Source: an uncultured Bacteroidota bacterium (GTDB lineage Bacteria > Bacteroidota > Bacteroidia > Chitinophagales > Chitinophagaceae). Taken from it: 64,000 nt of DNA. The notes under the pieces are model-generated. The model made no database searches. It worked only from the letters and a program-made list of their open reading frames with translations, and was not told where the DNA came from. The stretch covers positions 1 to 64,000 of the forward strand of contig CAINWZ010000094.1 in the NCBI GenBank assembly GCA_903854725.1, written 5' to 3'. Positions 10,100-21,513 of the stretch are shown here, piece by piece (the first letter of the stretch is position 1; each line of letters begins with the position of its first letter). The translations under genes were made by a program, and so were the position numbers.

Positions 10100-10131
10100 T
10101 TTGATTCAAATTGTTTTTATTAATATATTTG
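10100..10131 (+). promoter_or_regulatory. Promoter of metK: TTTG-N20-TATATTTG
   Basis: TTTG 10100-10103, TATATTTG 10124-10131, 18 nt before the metK ATG. Confidence 0.7.
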
Positions 10132-10149
10132 CACCTTAAATACTAATCT

Positions 10150-11403
10150 ATGCCATATTTATTTACTTCAGAAAGCGTTTCCGAAGGACATCCAGACAAA
10201 TTAGCCGATCAGATTTCTGACGCCTTAATTGATAACTTTTTAGCATTTGACCCACAATCAAAAGTGGCTTGTGAAACTTTAGTAACTACTGGTCAAGTAG
10301 TATTAGCTGGTGAAGTAAAATCTAAAGCTTATTTAGATGTACAAACTATTGCACGTAATGTGATCAAGAAAATCGGTTACACGAAGAGTGAATATATGTT
10401 CGAGGCGGATAGCTGTGGAATTTTATCTGCTATACATGAACAATCTGCAGATATCAACCAAGGGGTGGATAGAAAGAAAAAAGAAGAGCAAGGTGCAGGT
10501 GACCAAGGGATGATGTTTGGTTATGCAACCAATGAAACAGACGACTACATGCCATTGGCTTTAGATTTAGCGCACAAAATTCTAATTGAATTAGCTGCAT
10601 TAAGAAGAGAGAACAAGGCTATCAAATATTTACGTCCAGATGCAAAATCTCAAGTAACATTAGAGTACAACGACAAAAACGAGCCAGTGAGAATTGACGC
10701 GATTGTAGTTTCAACGCAACACGATGATTTTGATGCAGAAGCAAAGATGTTAGCGAAAATCAAAAAAGATATCGTTGAAATCTTAATTCCAAGAGTAAAA
10801 GCAAAATATAAGAAATACGCTAAGTTGTTTAACAACGACATTAAGTACCATATTAACCCAACAGGTAAGTTTGTAATTGGTGGTCCACATGGCGACACTG
10901 GTTTAACAGGCCGTAAAATTATCGTAGATACTTACGGTGGTAAAGGTGCACACGGTGGTGGAGCCTTCTCTGGTAAAGATCCTAGTAAGGTTGACCGTTC
11001 TGCTGCTTATGCAACACGTCATATAGCTAAGAACTTAGTAGCTGCTGGTGTAGCTTCTGAAGTATTAGTGCAAGTCTCTTACGCGATTGGAGTTGCTAAA
11101 CCAACTTCTATTAACGTAAACACTTACGGTACTGCAAAAGTAAAATTAACGGATGGTCAAATTGGTAAATTAGTAGAAAGTGTTTTTGATATGCGTCCTT
11201 ACTTTATCGAGCAAAGATTAAAGTTAAGAACTCCAATGTATAGTGAGACTGCTGCCTACGGACATATGGGTCGTAAGAATGAAGTAGTTACTAAAACATT
11301 CACCACTCCAGATGGTAAATCAAAAACAATGAAAGTTGAATTGTTTACTTGGGAGAAATTAGATTATGTAGCCAAAGTGAAAAAAGCTTTTGGTTTAAAA
11401 TAA
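10150..11403 (+). CDS. metK: S-adenosylmethionine synthetase
   Basis: [53 protein letters not shown]. Confidence 0.99.
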   Translation: MPYLFTSESVSEGHPDKLADQISDALIDNFLAFDPQSKVACETLVTTGQVVLAGEVKSKAYLDVQTIARNVIKKIGYTKSEYMFEADSCGILSAIHEQSADINQGVDRKKKEEQGAGDQGMMFGYATNETDDYMPLALDLAHKILIELAALRRENKAIKYLRPDAKSQVTLEYNDKNEPVRIDAIVVSTQHDDFDAEAKMLAKIKKDIVEILIPRVKAKYKKYAKLFNNDIKYHINPTGKFVIGGPHGDTGLTGRKIIVDTYGGKGAHGGGAFSGKDPSKVDRSAAYATRHIAKNLVAAGVASEVLVQVSYAIGVAKPTSINVNTYGTAKVKLTDGQIGKLVESVFDMRPYFIEQRLKLRTPMYSETAAYGHMGRKNEVVTKTFTTPDGKSKTMKVELFTWEKLDYVAKVKKAFGLK

Positions 11404-11418
11404 ATTGTTTGAAATAAC

Positions 11419-11456
11419 AGCATCCCTTTCCGAATTTCGGGAAGGGATTTTTATTT
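11419..11456 (+). terminator. Rho-independent terminator after metK
   Basis: catccctttccgaatttcgggaagggatttttattt. Confidence 0.85.
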
Positions 11457-11496
11457 AGCGGCATATTGAATAAGGGTATGGCTAAATCGCCTAACT

Positions 11497-12324
11497 TTGA
11501 AACCTATGGAAGAAAGACAATCAAGATCAGACAGGCCTTATAAACCAAGGCCTAGGTTTAGTTCGGATCGGGCACCCGCCACCGAACGTAAATTTATTAT
11601 TGGTCGTCAGCCATTGTTGGAAGCTTTTGAATCAGGTACCAATATTGAGAAGATTTTAATTCAAAAAAACGCACAAGGAGAAGGGTTAAGTGAAATAAAA
11701 AATGCAGCGAGAGATAAAAATATTCCCATTCAACTTGTTCCCATTGAAAAGTTAAATGGAATGAGTAAGGCCAATCATCAAGGTGTATTGGCCTATATTT
11801 CGAAGGTTAAGTATTTGGAATTGCAAGAAGTAATAGATTTTCTAGTAGCAAAAGGGGAGACACCCTTATTTTTAATGTTAGATGGTGTAACAGATGTTAG
11901 AAATATTGGTGCCATTGGAAGAAGTATACATTGCTGTGGGGCACAGGCATTAATTATTCCAGACAAAGGAGTGGGAGCCTTAAATGAAGAGGCTTTTAAA
12001 AGTAGTGCAGGCGCTTTAGAGCATATACATATAGTGAGAGTGAATAGTTTATTAAAGGCAGTTGATTTGTTGCACCTGAATGGTATACAGGTTTTTACCA
12101 GTGAAATGCGCGCCGATAAAAATATTCACGAATTAGATTTAACCATTCCTTCTTGTATTATTATGGGAGATGAAGGAAGAGGCGTGCAGCCATACTTAGC
12201 CAAAGCGGCAGATTATTTCTTTAAAATACCCATGGCAACAAATTTTGATTCTTTTAATGTTTCAGTGGCTGCTGGTATTATTTTATATGAAGCAATGAAA
12301 CAAAGAATGTTTTCTTCTAAATAA
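11497..12324 (+). CDS. rlmB: 23S rRNA (guanosine-2'-O-)-methyltransferase RlmB / SpoU family
   Basis: GRQPLLEAF, LDGVTDVRNIGAIGRSIHCCGA, IIMGDEGRGVQPYL, FDSFNVSVAAGIILYE SpoU motifs. Confidence 0.92.
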   Translation: MKPMEERQSRSDRPYKPRPRFSSDRAPATERKFIIGRQPLLEAFESGTNIEKILIQKNAQGEGLSEIKNAARDKNIPIQLVPIEKLNGMSKANHQGVLAYISKVKYLELQEVIDFLVAKGETPLFLMLDGVTDVRNIGAIGRSIHCCGAQALIIPDKGVGALNEEAFKSSAGALEHIHIVRVNSLLKAVDLLHLNGIQVFTSEMRADKNIHELDLTIPSCIIMGDEGRGVQPYLAKAADYFFKIPMATNFDSFNVSVAAGIILYEAMKQRMFSSK

Positions 12325-12354
12325 GTAAAGTATAAAAATTAAGCAAAGTGTTAT

Positions 12355-13365
12355 ATGAGTCCATTGAAATTTAAATTAACGCTTCCTGCTAAACGCTCCG
12401 AAAACCCAATGGGGTATCGTGATGCCATATTCTTAATTGGTTCCTGCTTCTCTGAAAACATTGGAGCAAAATTAACGACACACTTATTTAAAGTTTTTGA
12501 AAATCCACACGGCATTTTATTTAATCCTATAAGCGTTACGCAATCTTTATCGGATTGTATGGTTAATAAGCAGTATGTGGAAAGCGATTTATTTAAATTA
12601 AATGAAGTATGGAATAGTTGGCATCATCACAGTCGCTATTCGGGAATCACTGCGGCAGAAGCGGTAGAAAAAATAAATGATTCCATCAAAAAGGGTCACG
12701 CATTTTTAAAAGTGGCCGATCATATTGTTATCACACTTGGCTCTGCATGGGTGTATCAATTAAATAATCAATCGACACACACAGAAGGTCAGGTGGTGGC
12801 TAATAATCATAAAGCACCTGCTACTTGGTTTGATAGAAAATTAATGAAACCTGATGACCTAGTTGTTTTATTAAAAAATACCATTCAACAGCTGCAACAA
12901 TTTAATCCCCACCTTAATATTATTTTTACCATTAGCCCAGTGCGTCACTTAAGAGAAGGGCTTATTGAGAATAATCGAAGTAAAGCTGTTTTAATACAAG
13001 CGGTACATGATGTTATAGAATGCTCTGATAAGACGGCCTATTTCCCTTCTTATGAATATGTAATGGATGATTTAAGAGACTATCGCTTCTATGCAGAAGA
13101 CTTAGTACATCCTAATTACGCCGCCTCTAATTATGTATGGGAGAAGTTAGTGGAAACTTATTTTAACGAGGAAACGCAGCAAATAATGAAACAAGTGGCC
13201 GAATTGCAAATAGCAATGCAGCACAAACCCTTTTTTGCAGGATCGATTCAACACCAAGAATTTTTACAAAACTGTATCGCTAAAACTGAACGTCTTTTGG
13301 CCTTATATCCTTATTTAAAATTAGATGACCAACTTCAGTCATTTAAGCAACAAGTTGCCAAATAA
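12355..13365 (+). CDS. GSCFA domain-containing protein
   Basis: LIGSCFSENIGAKL (GSCFS block), ITLGSAWVY, FTISPVRHLREG. Confidence 0.9.
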   Translation: MSPLKFKLTLPAKRSENPMGYRDAIFLIGSCFSENIGAKLTTHLFKVFENPHGILFNPISVTQSLSDCMVNKQYVESDLFKLNEVWNSWHHHSRYSGITAAEAVEKINDSIKKGHAFLKVADHIVITLGSAWVYQLNNQSTHTEGQVVANNHKAPATWFDRKLMKPDDLVVLLKNTIQQLQQFNPHLNIIFTISPVRHLREGLIENNRSKAVLIQAVHDVIECSDKTAYFPSYEYVMDDLRDYRFYAEDLVHPNYAASNYVWEKLVETYFNEETQQIMKQVAELQIAMQHKPFFAGSIQHQEFLQNCIAKTERLLALYPYLKLDDQLQSFKQQVAK

Positions 13366-13395
13366 ATTCTTAATTTAGTTGTCTAAATATTTGTT

Positions 13396-15870
13396 ATGCG
13401 TTTACTGCCATTTTTAACATCGGCTATAGTTACTTTATCTTTAGTGACCGTACTGAATACTCAACTCTCTATTGGCCCCACAAAGTCACCAAAACTGGGT
13501 TATTTTTTATCGCCTCAACATGGCTTTTGGAAAAACGCCGAAAAGGTAAATACTAATTTTGATGCCAGCATCGTGACCAATGAACTAAAAGGTAATGTAG
13601 ATGTTTACTTGGATGATCGATTAGTGCCACATATTTATGCCGACCACGACGAAGACGCCTATTTCGTTCAAGGATATTTGCATGCCAAATTTAGATTATG
13701 GCAAATGGATTTTCAAACAAGAGTAGCTTCTGGTAGATTAAGTGAAATAGCAGGAGCAGATAAATTATCTATAGATCGTTTTTTTAGAAGATTAGGAATG
13801 GTATATGGCGCTGAACAAACAGAAGCTGCTATTAATGCCAATAATCCAGAGATGAAATCTACGGTGGATGCTTATACCGCTGGTGTGAATGCTTATATAA
13901 AGCAATTAGATCCAGCAGACATGCCTTTTGAATTCAAGTTAATGAATTACGCGCCAGAAAAATGGACGCCCGCTAAAACCTATTTGTTTTTAATGTTCAT
14001 GTCTTATGATTTAACGGGGAGGTCTGCCGCTGCTGATTTACAGTTAACCAATACACGCGATTATCTTGGCTATGAATTATTTGATAAATTATACACTAAT
14101 CATCAGGATTCACTAGATCCCATTATACCAAAGGGTACCGTGTATCAAAAGCCATCTATAATTCCTATTAAGCCTGCTATTGCAGATTCTGCCTATTTGC
14201 ATCAAACAACTGCAGTTGCCTATACTAATGTAGAAACACCTGAAGCACCCAATGAAAATAACGGGAGTAATAACTGGGCTGTTTCTGGAAGTAAAACAAA
14301 ATCGGGTAGACCTATTTTATGCAGCGATCCACATTTAGGATTAAACATGCCATCTTTATGGTACGAAGTTCAAATTACAACGCCCACTCATAGTACTTAT
14401 GGTGCGAGCTTCCCGGGATCTCCCGCAGTTATTATTGGATTTAATGATAGTTTGGCATGGGGCGTAACAAATGCAGGTCGTGATGTTTTAGATTTTTATG
14501 AAATTAAATTTAAGGATACTACCGAAAGTGAATATTGGTTTAATGGAACTTGGAATGCAGTTACAAAAAGAACAGAAGTTATTAAAGTAAAAGATAGCGC
14601 TGATGTAGTGGAAGAAATACCTATGACACATTGGGGTCCTGCTATGTATGACGCACATTATCAAAATCCACAATCAAAAGGACGTAACCTTGCTATTCAG
14701 TGGACAGCTCATACTTCTTCAACAGGGGTAGAAACTTTTTATAGATTAAATCGTGCTAAAAATTATGATGATTATATAAAGGCCATTTCATTATGGACCT
14801 GTCCTGGACAGAATTTTGTATTAGCAACAAAGTCTGGTGATATTGCCATTAAACAACAAGGTGCTTTTGTAGCAAGATGGGAACGTCAAGGAGATTTTAT
14901 TATGCCTGGGGACGATTCTACTTATGCTTGGCAAGGTATTATTCCCAATGAGGAGAATCCAACCATCAAAAATCCAGAAAGAGGTTTTGTAAGTAGTGCG
15001 AATCAAAAATCTACAGACGAGACTTATCCCTATTATTTAGGTACTGCAAGTTCTTTTCCATTGTATCGTGGTATAAGTGTAAATAAACATTTAATAGGCA
15101 TGTCTAATATTACACCAGAAGACATGCAAGCTTTACAAACAAATAATTACAATGTTTTTGCAGCAACTGCAAGGCCAGCATTGATGAAATATCTGCAAGT
15201 TGAAAAATTGAGTGAAGATGCAAAACGAATGGTAACGGAGATGACAAATTGGGATTTATTTAATAGTGTAAATTCAAAAGGCATTACTGTATTTAAAATA
15301 GTTTGGGATAGCGTGGAGCAAGCAGTTTGGGGAGATGAATTAGCAGGCTCATCCATTCCGCTCACAAAGCCTGATGCTTTTGTTTTGTTAGACCAAATGT
15401 TAAGAGATTCTAATTGGTCTGTAGCTGATGATATTAATACAAAGGATAAAGTTGAAACCTTACAAGATCAAGTAACCTTAGGTATAGAAAATGCCACTCA
15501 AAAATTATTGGCTTTAGAAAAAGAAAATAAGTTAGAATGGTCTTTATTTAAAGCAACTAAAGTTTTACATCTTACTAAAATGCCTGCATTAAGTAGGTTG
15601 AATTTACCTATTGGTGGAGGGGTGAATATCATTAATGCAACCACAGAAAATCATGGTCCAAGTTGGAGAATGGTGGTGCATTTAACAGATGAAATTGAAG
15701 CCTATGGTTTATATCCAGGAGGGCAGAGCGGAAATCCAGGCAGTCCTTATTATGACACGTTTGTAGATTATTGGGCCGCAGGTAAGTATTATCGTTTGTT
15801 GTTTTTAGCGAAAGAAAAATTAATACAACACGAAAGAACCAAATGGCATATTCAATTTAAAACTGCCTAA
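13396..15870 (+). CDS. Penicillin acylase family protein (Ntn-hydrolase, periplasmic)
   Basis: N-terminal hydrophobic segment; NNGSNNWAVSGSKTKSGRPILCSDPHLGL contains the Gly-Ser autoprocessing site; QNFVLATKSGDIAI. Confidence 0.92.
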   Translation: MRLLPFLTSAIVTLSLVTVLNTQLSIGPTKSPKLGYFLSPQHGFWKNAEKVNTNFDASIVTNELKGNVDVYLDDRLVPHIYADHDEDAYFVQGYLHAKFRLWQMDFQTRVASGRLSEIAGADKLSIDRFFRRLGMVYGAEQTEAAINANNPEMKSTVDAYTAGVNAYIKQLDPADMPFEFKLMNYAPEKWTPAKTYLFLMFMSYDLTGRSAAADLQLTNTRDYLGYELFDKLYTNHQDSLDPIIPKGTVYQKPSIIPIKPAIADSAYLHQTTAVAYTNVETPEAPNENNGSNNWAVSGSKTKSGRPILCSDPHLGLNMPSLWYEVQITTPTHSTYGASFPGSPAVIIGFNDSLAWGVTNAGRDVLDFYEIKFKDTTESEYWFNGTWNAVTKRTEVIKVKDSADVVEEIPMTHWGPAMYDAHYQNPQSKGRNLAIQWTAHTSSTGVETFYRLNRAKNYDDYIKAISLWTCPGQNFVLATKSGDIAIKQQGAFVARWERQGDFIMPGDDSTYAWQGIIPNEENPTIKNPERGFVSSANQKSTDETYPYYLGTASSFPLYRGISVNKHLIGMSNITPEDMQALQTNNYNVFAATARPALMKYLQVEKLSEDAKRMVTEMTNWDLFNSVNSKGITVFKIVWDSVEQAVWGDELAGSSIPLTKPDAFVLLDQMLRDSNWSVADDINTKDKVETLQDQVTLGIENATQKLLALEKENKLEWSLFKATKVLHLTKMPALSRLNLPIGGGVNIINATTENHGPSWRMVVHLTDEIEAYGLYPGGQSGNPGSPYYDTFVDYWAAGKYYRLLFLAKEKLIQHERTKWHIQFKTA

Positions 15871-15900
15871 CCCTTAATTATTACTTCTCAACTATTATTT

Positions 15901-16275
15901 ATGAAAAATAAAATAACGATAAACATAAAATTCATTACTACCATTTTAGTAGCTGCATTATTAGCCTACGCCATTGGTATTTACAGTATTTTGCCTTGGT
16001 GGAGTTTTGTAATAACTAATGTAATAGTAGCTATTGCCATTCCTCAAAAACCTTTAACAAGTTTTTTTTCTGGCGCATTGGCAATCGGTTTATTATGGGC
16101 TTGCTTATCTATGATTATTGACCAAAGCAATCATCATATTTTATCCACTAAAGTAGCTACTATTTTGCCGCTTAAAGGCTCTTATATTACATTGATTATT
16201 GTTACTAGTATTATTGGCGCTATAGTGGGAGGTTTGGCGTCTTTGACTGGAAGCTTTGCAAGAAAAACGAACTGA
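15901..16275 (+). CDS. Hypothetical small membrane protein
   Basis: 124 aa with about four hydrophobic segments; directly downstream of the penicillin acylase gene. Confidence 0.65.
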   Translation: MKNKITINIKFITTILVAALLAYAIGIYSILPWWSFVITNVIVAIAIPQKPLTSFFSGALAIGLLWACLSMIIDQSNHHILSTKVATILPLKGSYITLIIVTSIIGAIVGGLASLTGSFARKTN

Positions 16276-16369
16276 TTTTTGTCAGCTCTTCTTTTTACTT
16301 ATAATAAAAGTTTCTTTTTATCTTTGTATTGAATTTCCCCAACCTGTAATTGGGATAAAAATTTAATTT

Positions 16370-17410
16370 ATGTCAGTGCTGCACAATCGAATCTCCAACA
16401 AGGAGTTGAAAGACAAACTATACCAGGAAAATTTTCCTCGTACAACCATCAGTTTTTATCGGTATTTCAATATTCAAGACCCTACGCTTTTTAGAGATGA
16501 TCTTTATAAAGGATTCAATGAATTACAAGTATTCGGAAGAATTTATGTCGCCACTGAAGGAATCAATGCGCAGATAAGTGTTCCTACTCATTTATTTGAA
16601 AATTACAAAGCCTACTTATATTCTATTCCTGGCCTGGATGGGGTGAGACTAAATATTGCAGTGAATGATAACGGAAAAAGTTTTTGGGTCCTACGCATTA
16701 AAACGCGTAATAAAATTGTGGCAGATGGCATTGAAGATGCCTCATTTAGTATGGAAAATAAAGGGAAGTATGTAAATGCAGTTCAAATGAATGCGTTGTT
16801 AAGTTCACCAGAAACCATTGTGATAGACATGCGTAATCATTACGAGTATGAAGTGGGGCATTTTACCAATGCGATAGAAATTCCTTCAGATACTTTTAGA
16901 GAACAATTACCAATGGCTGCAGATATGATGAAAGAACAAAAGGATAAAAATATTATTATGTATTGCACTGGAGGTATTAGATGTGAGAAAGCAAGTGCCT
17001 ATATGTTACACCATGGCTTTAAAAATGTTTTCCATTTAGAAGGCGGTATTATAAATTATGCCAATCAAATTAAAGAAGCTGCTTTAGAAAGTCAATTTAA
17101 AGGAAAGAATTTTGTGTTTGATGAAAGGCTAGGAGAGAAGATTACAGAAGATATTATTTCAAAATGTCATCAATGTGGTTCGCCATGCGATACGCATACA
17201 AATTGCAAAAACGATGGCTGCCATTTATTATTTATACAATGTCCAAGTTGTGCCGAAACCTATGCTGGATGCTGCACACAAGCCTGTACAGATATTGTAC
17301 ATTTGCCAATTGAAAAACAAATTGAACTTCGTAAAGGAATAGACAAAGGACAGCAAATTTTTAATAAAAGCAAACAACGTTTGAGACCCAGGTTAGGAAT
17401 AGATATTTAA
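16370..17410 (+). CDS. trhO: tRNA 5-hydroxyuridine synthesis oxygenase TrhO (rhodanese-related, UPF0176)
   Basis: [17 protein letters not shown]; rhodanese loop [16 protein letters not shown]; Cys-rich C-terminus [26 protein letters not shown]. Confidence 0.92.
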   Translation: MSVLHNRISNKELKDKLYQENFPRTTISFYRYFNIQDPTLFRDDLYKGFNELQVFGRIYVATEGINAQISVPTHLFENYKAYLYSIPGLDGVRLNIAVNDNGKSFWVLRIKTRNKIVADGIEDASFSMENKGKYVNAVQMNALLSSPETIVIDMRNHYEYEVGHFTNAIEIPSDTFREQLPMAADMMKEQKDKNIIMYCTGGIRCEKASAYMLHHGFKNVFHLEGGIINYANQIKEAALESQFKGKNFVFDERLGEKITEDIISKCHQCGSPCDTHTNCKNDGCHLLFIQCPSCAETYAGCCTQACTDIVHLPIEKQIELRKGIDKGQQIFNKSKQRLRPRLGIDI

Positions 17411-17421
17411 ATCCGTCTCAT

Positions 17422-18348
17422 TTAACTCAATTTCTCTAGCGCATTGCAAACCGCTTGATAGGTTTCTTCGACTGATAATTTTTGCGGAACAAATTTTTCG
17501 CCAATCACTTGCTCATACAATTCAATATATCTTTTAGAAATTGTATCAATCCATTCAGTTGACATGACAGGAACAGTTTGACCTTCTTTGCCCATAAAAT
17601 TATTTTCAATCAACCACTCACGTACAAATTCTTTGCTTAATTGTTTTTGTTTTTCTTTGTTGGTTTGTCTTTGTTCAAATCCTTCAGCATAAAAATATCG
17701 AGAAGAATCGGGGGTATGTATTTCGTCCATTAAATAAATGGTATCTCCAATTTTTCCAAATTCATATTTTGTATCCACTAAAATCAATCCTTGTTTGGCA
17801 GCAATTTCTTTTCCTCTTTGAAATAAGGCTAATGCATATTTTTCCAAAATGGCCCAATCTTGGGCAGTAGCTAAACCCGTTTTAATAATTTCTTCTTTAG
17901 CAATATCTTCATCATGTCCCTCGCTTGCTTTAGTCGAAGGGGTAATAATGGGGGTAGGGAAAAAATCATTTTCAGCCATCCCTTCGGGTAAGTTTACACC
18001 ACATAAAATTCTACCGCCGCTTTGATAGGTCCTCCAAGCATGACCCACTAGGTTACCTCTCACCACCATTTCAATTTTAAAAGGGTCGCATTTTTTCCCA
18101 ATGGCCACATGAGGAGCAGGGGTGTCAAGCAGCCAATTGGGGCAAATATCCCTAGTAGCTCCCAACATATAGGCGGCAATCTGATTTAAGACCTGACCCT
18201 TAAATGGGATAGGATTGGGCAAAATGACGTCAAAAGCGGAAATTCTGTCACTTGCAATCATTACAAGTAATTGATTATCAATGTAATAAACGTCTCTCAC
18301 CTTGCCGTGGTACTCATTCACTTGATGGGGGAAGGGCTTCATATTCAT
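17422..18348 (-). CDS. purC: Phosphoribosylaminoimidazole-succinocarboxamide synthase
   Basis: [52 protein letters not shown]. Confidence 0.97.
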   Translation of the reverse strand: MNMKPFPHQVNEYHGKVRDVYYIDNQLLVMIASDRISAFDVILPNPIPFKGQVLNQIAAYMLGATRDICPNWLLDTPAPHVAIGKKCDPFKIEMVVRGNLVGHAWRTYQSGGRILCGVNLPEGMAENDFFPTPIITPSTKASEGHDEDIAKEEIIKTGLATAQDWAILEKYALALFQRGKEIAAKQGLILVDTKYEFGKIGDTIYLMDEIHTPDSSRYFYAEGFEQRQTNKEKQKQLSKEFVREWLIENNFMGKEGQTVPVMSTEWIDTISKRYIELYEQVIGEKFVPQKLSVEETYQAVCNALEKLS

Positions 18349-18446
18349 GCTACAAAATTAATTTTTTAAAGATACAAATGATAAATTTTTTCTAAATGCT
18401 TACAAAATGTTAATTTGTACTACGATTCAAATAAAAACAATAATCT

Positions 18447-21380
18447 ATGAAAAAATGTTTAAGCCATTTTGCGATCCTTTGCCTATCTACTTTAATAGTA
18501 TTTTCGGCAAATGCTCAAAATGCAAGTAGTGTTTCAGGTACTGTAAAAAATTCAAGTACGTCAGAAACAGTAGCAGCAGTTTCAGTAACCTTAAAGGGGA
18601 ATAATTCTGGAACTTTTACTGATGACAAAGGAGCTTTTAAATTAAGTGTGTCTCAAAAAGCACCTTATACTTTAGTTTTTTCTTCAGTAGGTTTTGCTAC
18701 TAAAGAGGTGGTTGTCAATGGGAATACTGGAAGTCTTAGCGTAAGTCTAACACCAGCTTTCGTGTTAGGTTCTGATGTGGTTGTTTCTGCATCAAGAGTT
18801 CCAGAAAAAATTCTTGAATCACCTGTGACTATTGAAAGAATTACGAGTGCTGCTATCAAAAGTGCACCCGCTTCTGGATATTACGACATCCTTGGAACTT
18901 TAAAAGGAGTAGACGTAGTTGCTGCAAGTATACTATTTAGAAGTATTAGTACAAGAGGTTTTAACGGAAGTGGTAACACACGTGTGAATCAATTAATTGA
19001 TGGAATGGACAACCAGGCGCCTGGTTTAAATTTCTCTGTGGCTAGTATCGTAGGATTGACAGAATTAGACGTTGATAATATTGAATTATTACCAGGTGCT
19101 TCTTCTGCATTATATGGCGCTGGTGGTATGAATGGAACTGTTTTAATCAACAGTAAAAATCCTTTCAAATACCAAGGTTTAAGTTTTCAAGTTAAACAAG
19201 GGGTTAACCACGTAGATGGTTATGAGCGTCCTCAAGCTCCTTTTATGGATTATACAGTAAGATGGGCTAGCAAAATTGGCGATCGCTTTGCTTACAAAGT
19301 GAGTGCTCAATATACAGAAGCTCAAGATTGGTTACCCAATAATGTTGGCAACTACTTAAGAAATTCAGGAAATGGTAACGGTTCAGCTATTGCTGGTACA
19401 CGTTTTACAGATCCTAACTACGACGGTATTAACGTATATGGTGATGAAACAACTTTGAATATTAATTCAGGTTTAATTGCTCCTGTTAAAGCAGGTATTT
19501 TAGCTCAATTAACTGGTGCTTATGGTGCTGGTGCAAGCACAGTGTTAGCTAATTTACAAGGTGCTTCTGCTGTTTATAATACATTGGCTAAGTACTCAGG
19601 TTTTTTAGCTGCTAGTCCGGCAACTGCTGGTTTAGTGCCTTATGCGCCTTTCTTATTTGGAGATGCTAAAGGATGGTATAAAGACATGAATGTTAGTAGA
19701 ACTGGATACAATGAAATTGACATTATTGATCCTACTGCTAAGAACACAAAAATTACAGGATCTATTCACTATAAAGTAAACGATAAAACGGAAGCTTCAT
19801 TTAGTGCCTACACTGGAAGCGGTAATACTGTTTATTCTGGTAGTGATCGTTATTCTTTACATGATTTACGCATGAGTCAATTTAAGTTTGAAGTAAAATC
19901 TAAAAACTGGACTGTAAGAGCTTATCAAACACTAGAAGATGCGGGTAATTCTTATAACTCAACTATTACAACTCGTTTATTTAATGAATCATGGAAGCCA
20001 AGTGCTACATGGTATCAACAATATACTGGTGCCTATACACAATATAGAGATGCTGGCTTGGATTTCCTTGCTGCAAACAATGCTGCTCGTTTAATAGCTG
20101 ATGCTGGAAGACCTACAGGAAATATTGGTAACAATTCAATGTTCCAAACAATTGCAGGTACACCTATTTCTAAAGGTGGTGGAAAGTTCTTAGATAAATC
20201 AACATTAAGTGTTGCAGAAGGTAGTTTGAATTTAACAGAAATGTTAGATTTAAATAAATATGATATTGATTGGTTAGTAGGAGCAAGTTCAAAAACATAT
20301 TCATTAAATTCTCAAGGAACTTTATTTGCTGATACAGCAGGTAGAATTAACATTAATGAAATGGGAGCATACTCTCAAATTTCTAAGAAATTCTTTGGTG
20401 ATATCTTGAAATTATCATTCTCTGGTCGTTACGATAAAAACTCAAACTTCAAAGGTAAATTTACCCCAAGAGTTTCTGCAGTGATAAAAGTTGCTGAAGA
20501 TAATAATATACGTGTTTCTTATCAAAGTGCTTACCGTTTCCCTTCTACACAAAACCAATGGATTAACTTGTTAGTAGGTGGTGGTACTCGTTTGATGGGT
20601 GGTTTACCTCAATTAAGAGATTATTATAATTTCAATACGAATCCTGCTTATACTTTAGCTAGTGTAACTGCATTTGGTGCTTCTGCTGCTGTAGGTGCTC
20701 CGAATCCATCTTTGTTAAAGCAACAAGTATTTGGTGAGTTTAAGCCAGAATCAATGAATTCATTTGAAGTTGGTTATAAAACTTTAATTGCTAAAAAAAT
20801 AATGATCGATTTCTATGTATACACTGGTCACTATGAGAATTTCATAAGTGGTGTAACAGTTTTACAATCTAGAAATAATGCTGCTCCTAGTGTAGCGGAT
20901 GTATTAGATGCTAACAAGCGTGTTGCTTATAGTATTTCTACTAACTCAACTGCAAATGTTTCTACTAAAGGTTGGGGTGCTTCATTAGATTATTTATTAC
21001 CTAATCGTTTTGTATTTACTGCAAGTTTATATACAGACGAAATTGGTGCATTACCTGCTGGCTTTATTTCTTATTTCAATACACCAACATGGAGAGCTAA
21101 CTTTGGTTTTAGCCATCCTGGATTATTGTTAAAGAATAGATTAGGCTTCAGTGCAAACTTACATTACCAAGATGAGATGGTTTACGAAGGCACATTCGTA
21201 ACTGGTCAAATTCCTTCTGTAAATACTTTAGATGCGGTACTTACTTATAGAGTGCCTAAATACAAGTCTTTAATTAAGGTTGGTGGTACTAATATTATGA
21301 ACAAATATTACAATACTTCATTTGGTAGTCCAAAAATTGGAGGACTATACTATGTAAGTTTTGCATATAATATATTGTAA
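18447..21380 (+). CDS. TonB-dependent receptor with N-terminal carboxypeptidase-D-like regulatory domain
   Basis: Signal peptide; SVSGTVKNSSTSETVAAVSVTLKG; plug-domain TRGFNGSGNTRVNQLIDGMDNQAPG; C-terminal beta-barrel ending in ..YYVSFAYNIL. Confidence 0.93.
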   Translation: MKKCLSHFAILCLSTLIVFSANAQNASSVSGTVKNSSTSETVAAVSVTLKGNNSGTFTDDKGAFKLSVSQKAPYTLVFSSVGFATKEVVVNGNTGSLSVSLTPAFVLGSDVVVSASRVPEKILESPVTIERITSAAIKSAPASGYYDILGTLKGVDVVAASILFRSISTRGFNGSGNTRVNQLIDGMDNQAPGLNFSVASIVGLTELDVDNIELLPGASSALYGAGGMNGTVLINSKNPFKYQGLSFQVKQGVNHVDGYERPQAPFMDYTVRWASKIGDRFAYKVSAQYTEAQDWLPNNVGNYLRNSGNGNGSAIAGTRFTDPNYDGINVYGDETTLNINSGLIAPVKAGILAQLTGAYGAGASTVLANLQGASAVYNTLAKYSGFLAASPATAGLVPYAPFLFGDAKGWYKDMNVSRTGYNEIDIIDPTAKNTKITGSIHYKVNDKTEASFSAYTGSGNTVYSGSDRYSLHDLRMSQFKFEVKSKNWTVRAYQTLEDAGNSYNSTITTRLFNESWKPSATWYQQYTGAYTQYRDAGLDFLAANNAARLIADAGRPTGNIGNNSMFQTIAGTPISKGGGKFLDKSTLSVAEGSLNLTEMLDLNKYDIDWLVGASSKTYSLNSQGTLFADTAGRININEMGAYSQISKKFFGDILKLSFSGRYDKNSNFKGKFTPRVSAVIKVAEDNNIRVSYQSAYRFPSTQNQWINLLVGGGTRLMGGLPQLRDYYNFNTNPAYTLASVTAFGASAAVGAPNPSLLKQQVFGEFKPESMNSFEVGYKTLIAKKIMIDFYVYTGHYENFISGVTVLQSRNNAAPSVADVLDANKRVAYSISTNSTANVSTKGWGASLDYLLPNRFVFTASLYTDEIGALPAGFISYFNTPTWRANFGFSHPGLLLKNRLGFSANLHYQDEMVYEGTFVTGQIPSVNTLDAVLTYRVPKYKSLIKVGGTNIMNKYYNTSFGSPKIGGLYYVSFAYNIL

Positions 21381-21405
21381 TTCTTTTTAGGGTGGGTTAG
21401 ATTTT

Positions 21406-21450
21406 AGATCCCCTCCTCCTGATTAGTCAGGCGGAGGGGATTTTTTTTAT
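21406..21450 (+). terminator. Rho-independent terminator after the TonB receptor gene
   Basis: atcccctcctcctgattagtcaggcggaggggatttttttt. Confidence 0.9.
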
Positions 21451-21482
21451 GAGGATAATTACTTTTTTCCTATATAAATCTC

Positions 21483-21490
21483 TATTTTTG
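21483..21490 (+). promoter_or_regulatory. -7 promoter element TATTTTTG upstream of pdhB
   Basis: TAnnTTTG match 23 nt before the ATG; T-rich upstream region. Confidence 0.45.
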
Positions 21491-21513
21491 CAACTCAAAT
21501 TAAATAGTTATTC

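Noticed and set aside
16271-16285. CTGA-tttttg-TCAG mini-hairpin after the 15901 gene as a terminator
   Set aside because: Only a 4-bp stem with no adjacent T-run; too weak to support.
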